64,000 nucleotides of DNA from Actibacterium sp. 188UL27-1 (GTDB lineage Bacteria > Pseudomonadota > Alphaproteobacteria > Rhodobacterales > Rhodobacteraceae). The notes beneath the pieces were generated by a model. It saw only the letters and a list, made by a program, of their open reading frames with translations. It ran no database searches and was not told the origin of the DNA. The stretch covers positions 1-64,000 of the forward strand of contig NZ_JAFEUL010000010.1 in the NCBI RefSeq assembly GCF_016901225.1. The letters run 5' to 3'. How positions within the stretch are numbered: position 1 is the first letter of the stretch; every line of letters starts with the position of its first letter. Both the position numbers and the translations under genes were made by a program. Shown here piece after piece: positions 62,454-64,000 of this stretch.

Positions 62454-64000
62454 CTATCGGGCGAATTTCTTATACTTCACCCGCTTGGGTTCCAAGGCGT
62501 CGGGACCCAGTCGGCGGGCCTTATCTTCTTCATAGGCTTCGAAATTGCCTTCGAACCATTCCACATGAGCTTCGCCTTCGAAGGCTAGGATATGGGTGCA
62601 AAGCCGGTCGAGGAAAAAGCGGTCGTGGCTGATGATCACGGCGCACCCGGCGAAGTCTTCCAACGCATCTTCCAACGCGCGCAGGGTTTCGACATCCAGG
62701 TCATTGGTGGGTTCATCGAGCAGCAAGACATTGCCGCCAGACTTTAGCAGTTTGGCCATGTGCACCCGGTTGCGTTCCCCGCCCGAAAGCAGCCCAACCT
62801 TTTTCTGCTGGTCGCCGCCCTTGAAGTTAAACGCCCCGCAATAGGCGCGGGAGTTCATCTGCGCATCGCCCAGTTCAATGATTTCGGCACCGCCCGAGAT
62901 CTCCTCCCAGACTGTGGCATCGGGGCTCAGCGCATCGCGGGACTGGTCGACAAAGGCCAGTTGCACCGTGTCGCCATAGCTCAGATCGCCTTCGTCAGGC
63001 TGCTCCACACCGGTCATCATGTTGAACAAGGTGGACTTGCCCGCACCGTTCGGGCCAATCACACCGACGATGCCGCCGGGAGGCAGACTGAAGGTCAGAT
63101 CTTCGATCAACAACCTGTCTCCAAAGCCTTTTTTCAGACCCTCAACCTCAATCACTTTATTGCCTAGGCGCGGGCCGTTCGGGATGATGATCTGGGCCTT
63201 GCCGACCTTTTCGCGCTCGGACTTACCGGCCAGATCCTCATAGGCGTTGATCCGGGCCTTTTGCTTGGCCTGGCGCGCCTTGGCACCGGCCCGGATCCAT
63301 TCAAGCTCTTTGGAGAGGGTCTTTTGGCGGCTCTTGTCTTCTTTGGCCTCTTGCTCCAGCCGTTTGGCCTTTTGCTCCAGCCATGCGGAATAGTTGCCTT
63401 CGTAAGGAATACCGCGGCCCCGGTCGAGTTCGAGGATCCAGCCGGTGATGTCATCCAGAAAGTAGCGGTCATGGGTGACGATCAGAATTGTTCCTTTGTA
63501 GTCAATGAGGTGGCGTTGCAGCCAGGCGATGGTTTCAGCATCCAGGTGGTTGGTGGGCTCGTCCAGAAGCAGCATGTCGGGCTGCTCCAGCAGCAACTTG
63601 CAAAGAGCGACACGGCGGCGCTCACCGCCCGACAGATTGGCGGGCATGGCATCGTCGGGGGGGCAGCGCAGGGCCTCCATCGAGACGTCGATCTGGGCGT
63701 CGAGATCCCAGAGGTTTTGCGCGTCGATCTCGTCCTGGAGCTTGGCCATTTCCTCGGCTGTTTCGTCGGAGTAGTTCATAGCCAACTCATTGTAACGGTT
63801 GAGAATATCCTGCTTGGGTTTTACGCCGAGCATGACGTTTTCACGCACCGTCATGTCTTCTTCGAGGTGGGGTTCCTGGGGGAGATAGCCGACATGGGCG
63901 CCCTCAGCGGCCCAGGCCTCTCCGGTGAAGTCCTTATCAAGGCCCGCCATGATCCGCATGAGGGTGGATTTACCGGCCCCATTGACGCCCACAACGCCGA
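62454..64000 (-). CDS. ettA: Energy-dependent translational throttle protein EttA (ABC-F), 5' end outside the window
   Basis: About 515 residues are visible; the start lies beyond base 64000, just before the first Walker A (GVVGVNGAGKST). Two ABC cassettes: the first with LSGGERRRVALCKLLL and LLLDEPTNHLDAETIAWLQ, the second with VIGPNGAGKST, LSGGERNRVHMAKLL and LLLDEPTNDLDVETLRALE. The arm between them is EttA-like (SRQKTLSKELEWIRAGAKARQAK). EttA binds the ribosome E site and couples the first elongation step to ATP/ADP ratio. The C-terminus EPKRVKYKKFAR is typical. Confidence 0.95.
   Translation of the reverse strand, partial: GVVGVNGAGKSTLMRIMAGLDKDFTGEAWAAEGAHVGYLPQEPHLEEDMTVRENVMLGVKPKQDILNRYNELAMNYSDETAEEMAKLQDEIDAQNLWDLDAQIDVSMEALRCPPDDAMPANLSGGERRRVALCKLLLEQPDMLLLDEPTNHLDAETIAWLQRHLIDYKGTILIVTHDRYFLDDITGWILELDRGRGIPYEGNYSAWLEQKAKRLEQEAKEDKSRQKTLSKELEWIRAGAKARQAKQKARINAYEDLAGKSEREKVGKAQIIIPNGPRLGNKVIEVEGLKKGFGDRLLIEDLTFSLPPGGIVGVIGPNGAGKSTLFNMMTGVEQPDEGDLSYGDTVQLAFVDQSRDALSPDATVWEEISGGAEIIELGDAQMNSRAYCGAFNFKGGDQQKKVGLLSGGERNRVHMAKLLKSGGNVLLLDEPTNDLDVETLRALEDALEDFAGCAVIISHDRFFLDRLCTHILAFEGEAHVEWFEGNFEAYEEDKARRLGPDALEPKRVKYKKFAR

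Overview
The window looks like a chromosomal segment of an alphaproteobacterium of the Rhodobacteraceae (Roseobacter group). This rests on high GC, many 1-4 base gene overlaps, and protein types usual in that family: HAD-IIA pairs, the DUF4212/ActP acetate cluster, and a ferredoxin-reductase gene next to a GFA gene. I could not search databases, so genus is open. I saw no rRNA, tRNA, CRISPR array or prophage.

Layout. 1-294: the end of an IS66-type element inserted in a MAPEG gene, followed by the ArsR/SRPBCC regulator that precedes MAPEG. 1186-4308: valS. 4801-13973: mixed housekeeping and accessory genes (molybdenum hydroxylase, DUF2235, TenA, thioesterase, metF/metR with a MetR box between them, suhB, a Flp-like peptide, rhomboid, a TPR protein). 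14029-17490: a very large multidomain GH9 cellulase with a lyase-like N-terminus. 17794-27602: a polyol or sugar catabolic locus with an ABC importer, SDR, class II aldolase, glycerol-1-phosphate-dehydrogenase-like enzyme, SorC regulator and FGGY kinase, divided by a divergent promoter carrying one clear palindrome.

28787-36615 is the most unusual part. It holds a dual-specificity phosphatase, a small roadblock-like protein, an unknown linker protein, a degenerate ABC ATPase fused to what reads as a dead copy of that phosphatase, and two dynamin-like GTPases in tandem. A convergent gene of unknown function follows. I read this as a candidate undescribed membrane-remodelling system. A CTGC-N3-GCAG palindrome, the motif reported for PhaR, sits at its presumed promoter, and a second lies before the MaoC hydratase at 48427.

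36741-38883 encodes a rare ferredoxin/FNR/truncated-globin/zinc-ribbon fusion plus a GFA protein. Next come an orphan RTX-toxin acyltransferase, a DUF2867 gene, groESL with CIRCE and a sigma-70 promoter, a decayed MFS gene, choline sulfatase, an Lrp/LysE divergent pair, Mn-dependent pyrophosphatase, a HAD protein, MaoC hydratase, ribF, an alpha/beta-hydrolase broken by an in-frame TAG, nadD, a trypsin-like protease and an acyltransferase remnant.

52916-61597 is an acetate-assimilation cluster on the minus strand: acs, adk, the DUF4212/ActP symporter pair, a cNMP/CBS/DUF294 protein, a small membrane protein and a membrane-anchored PAS/exonuclease. The window ends inside ettA. At least four genes are broken (MAPEG, MFS, hydrolase, acyltransferase), which suggests ongoing gene loss.
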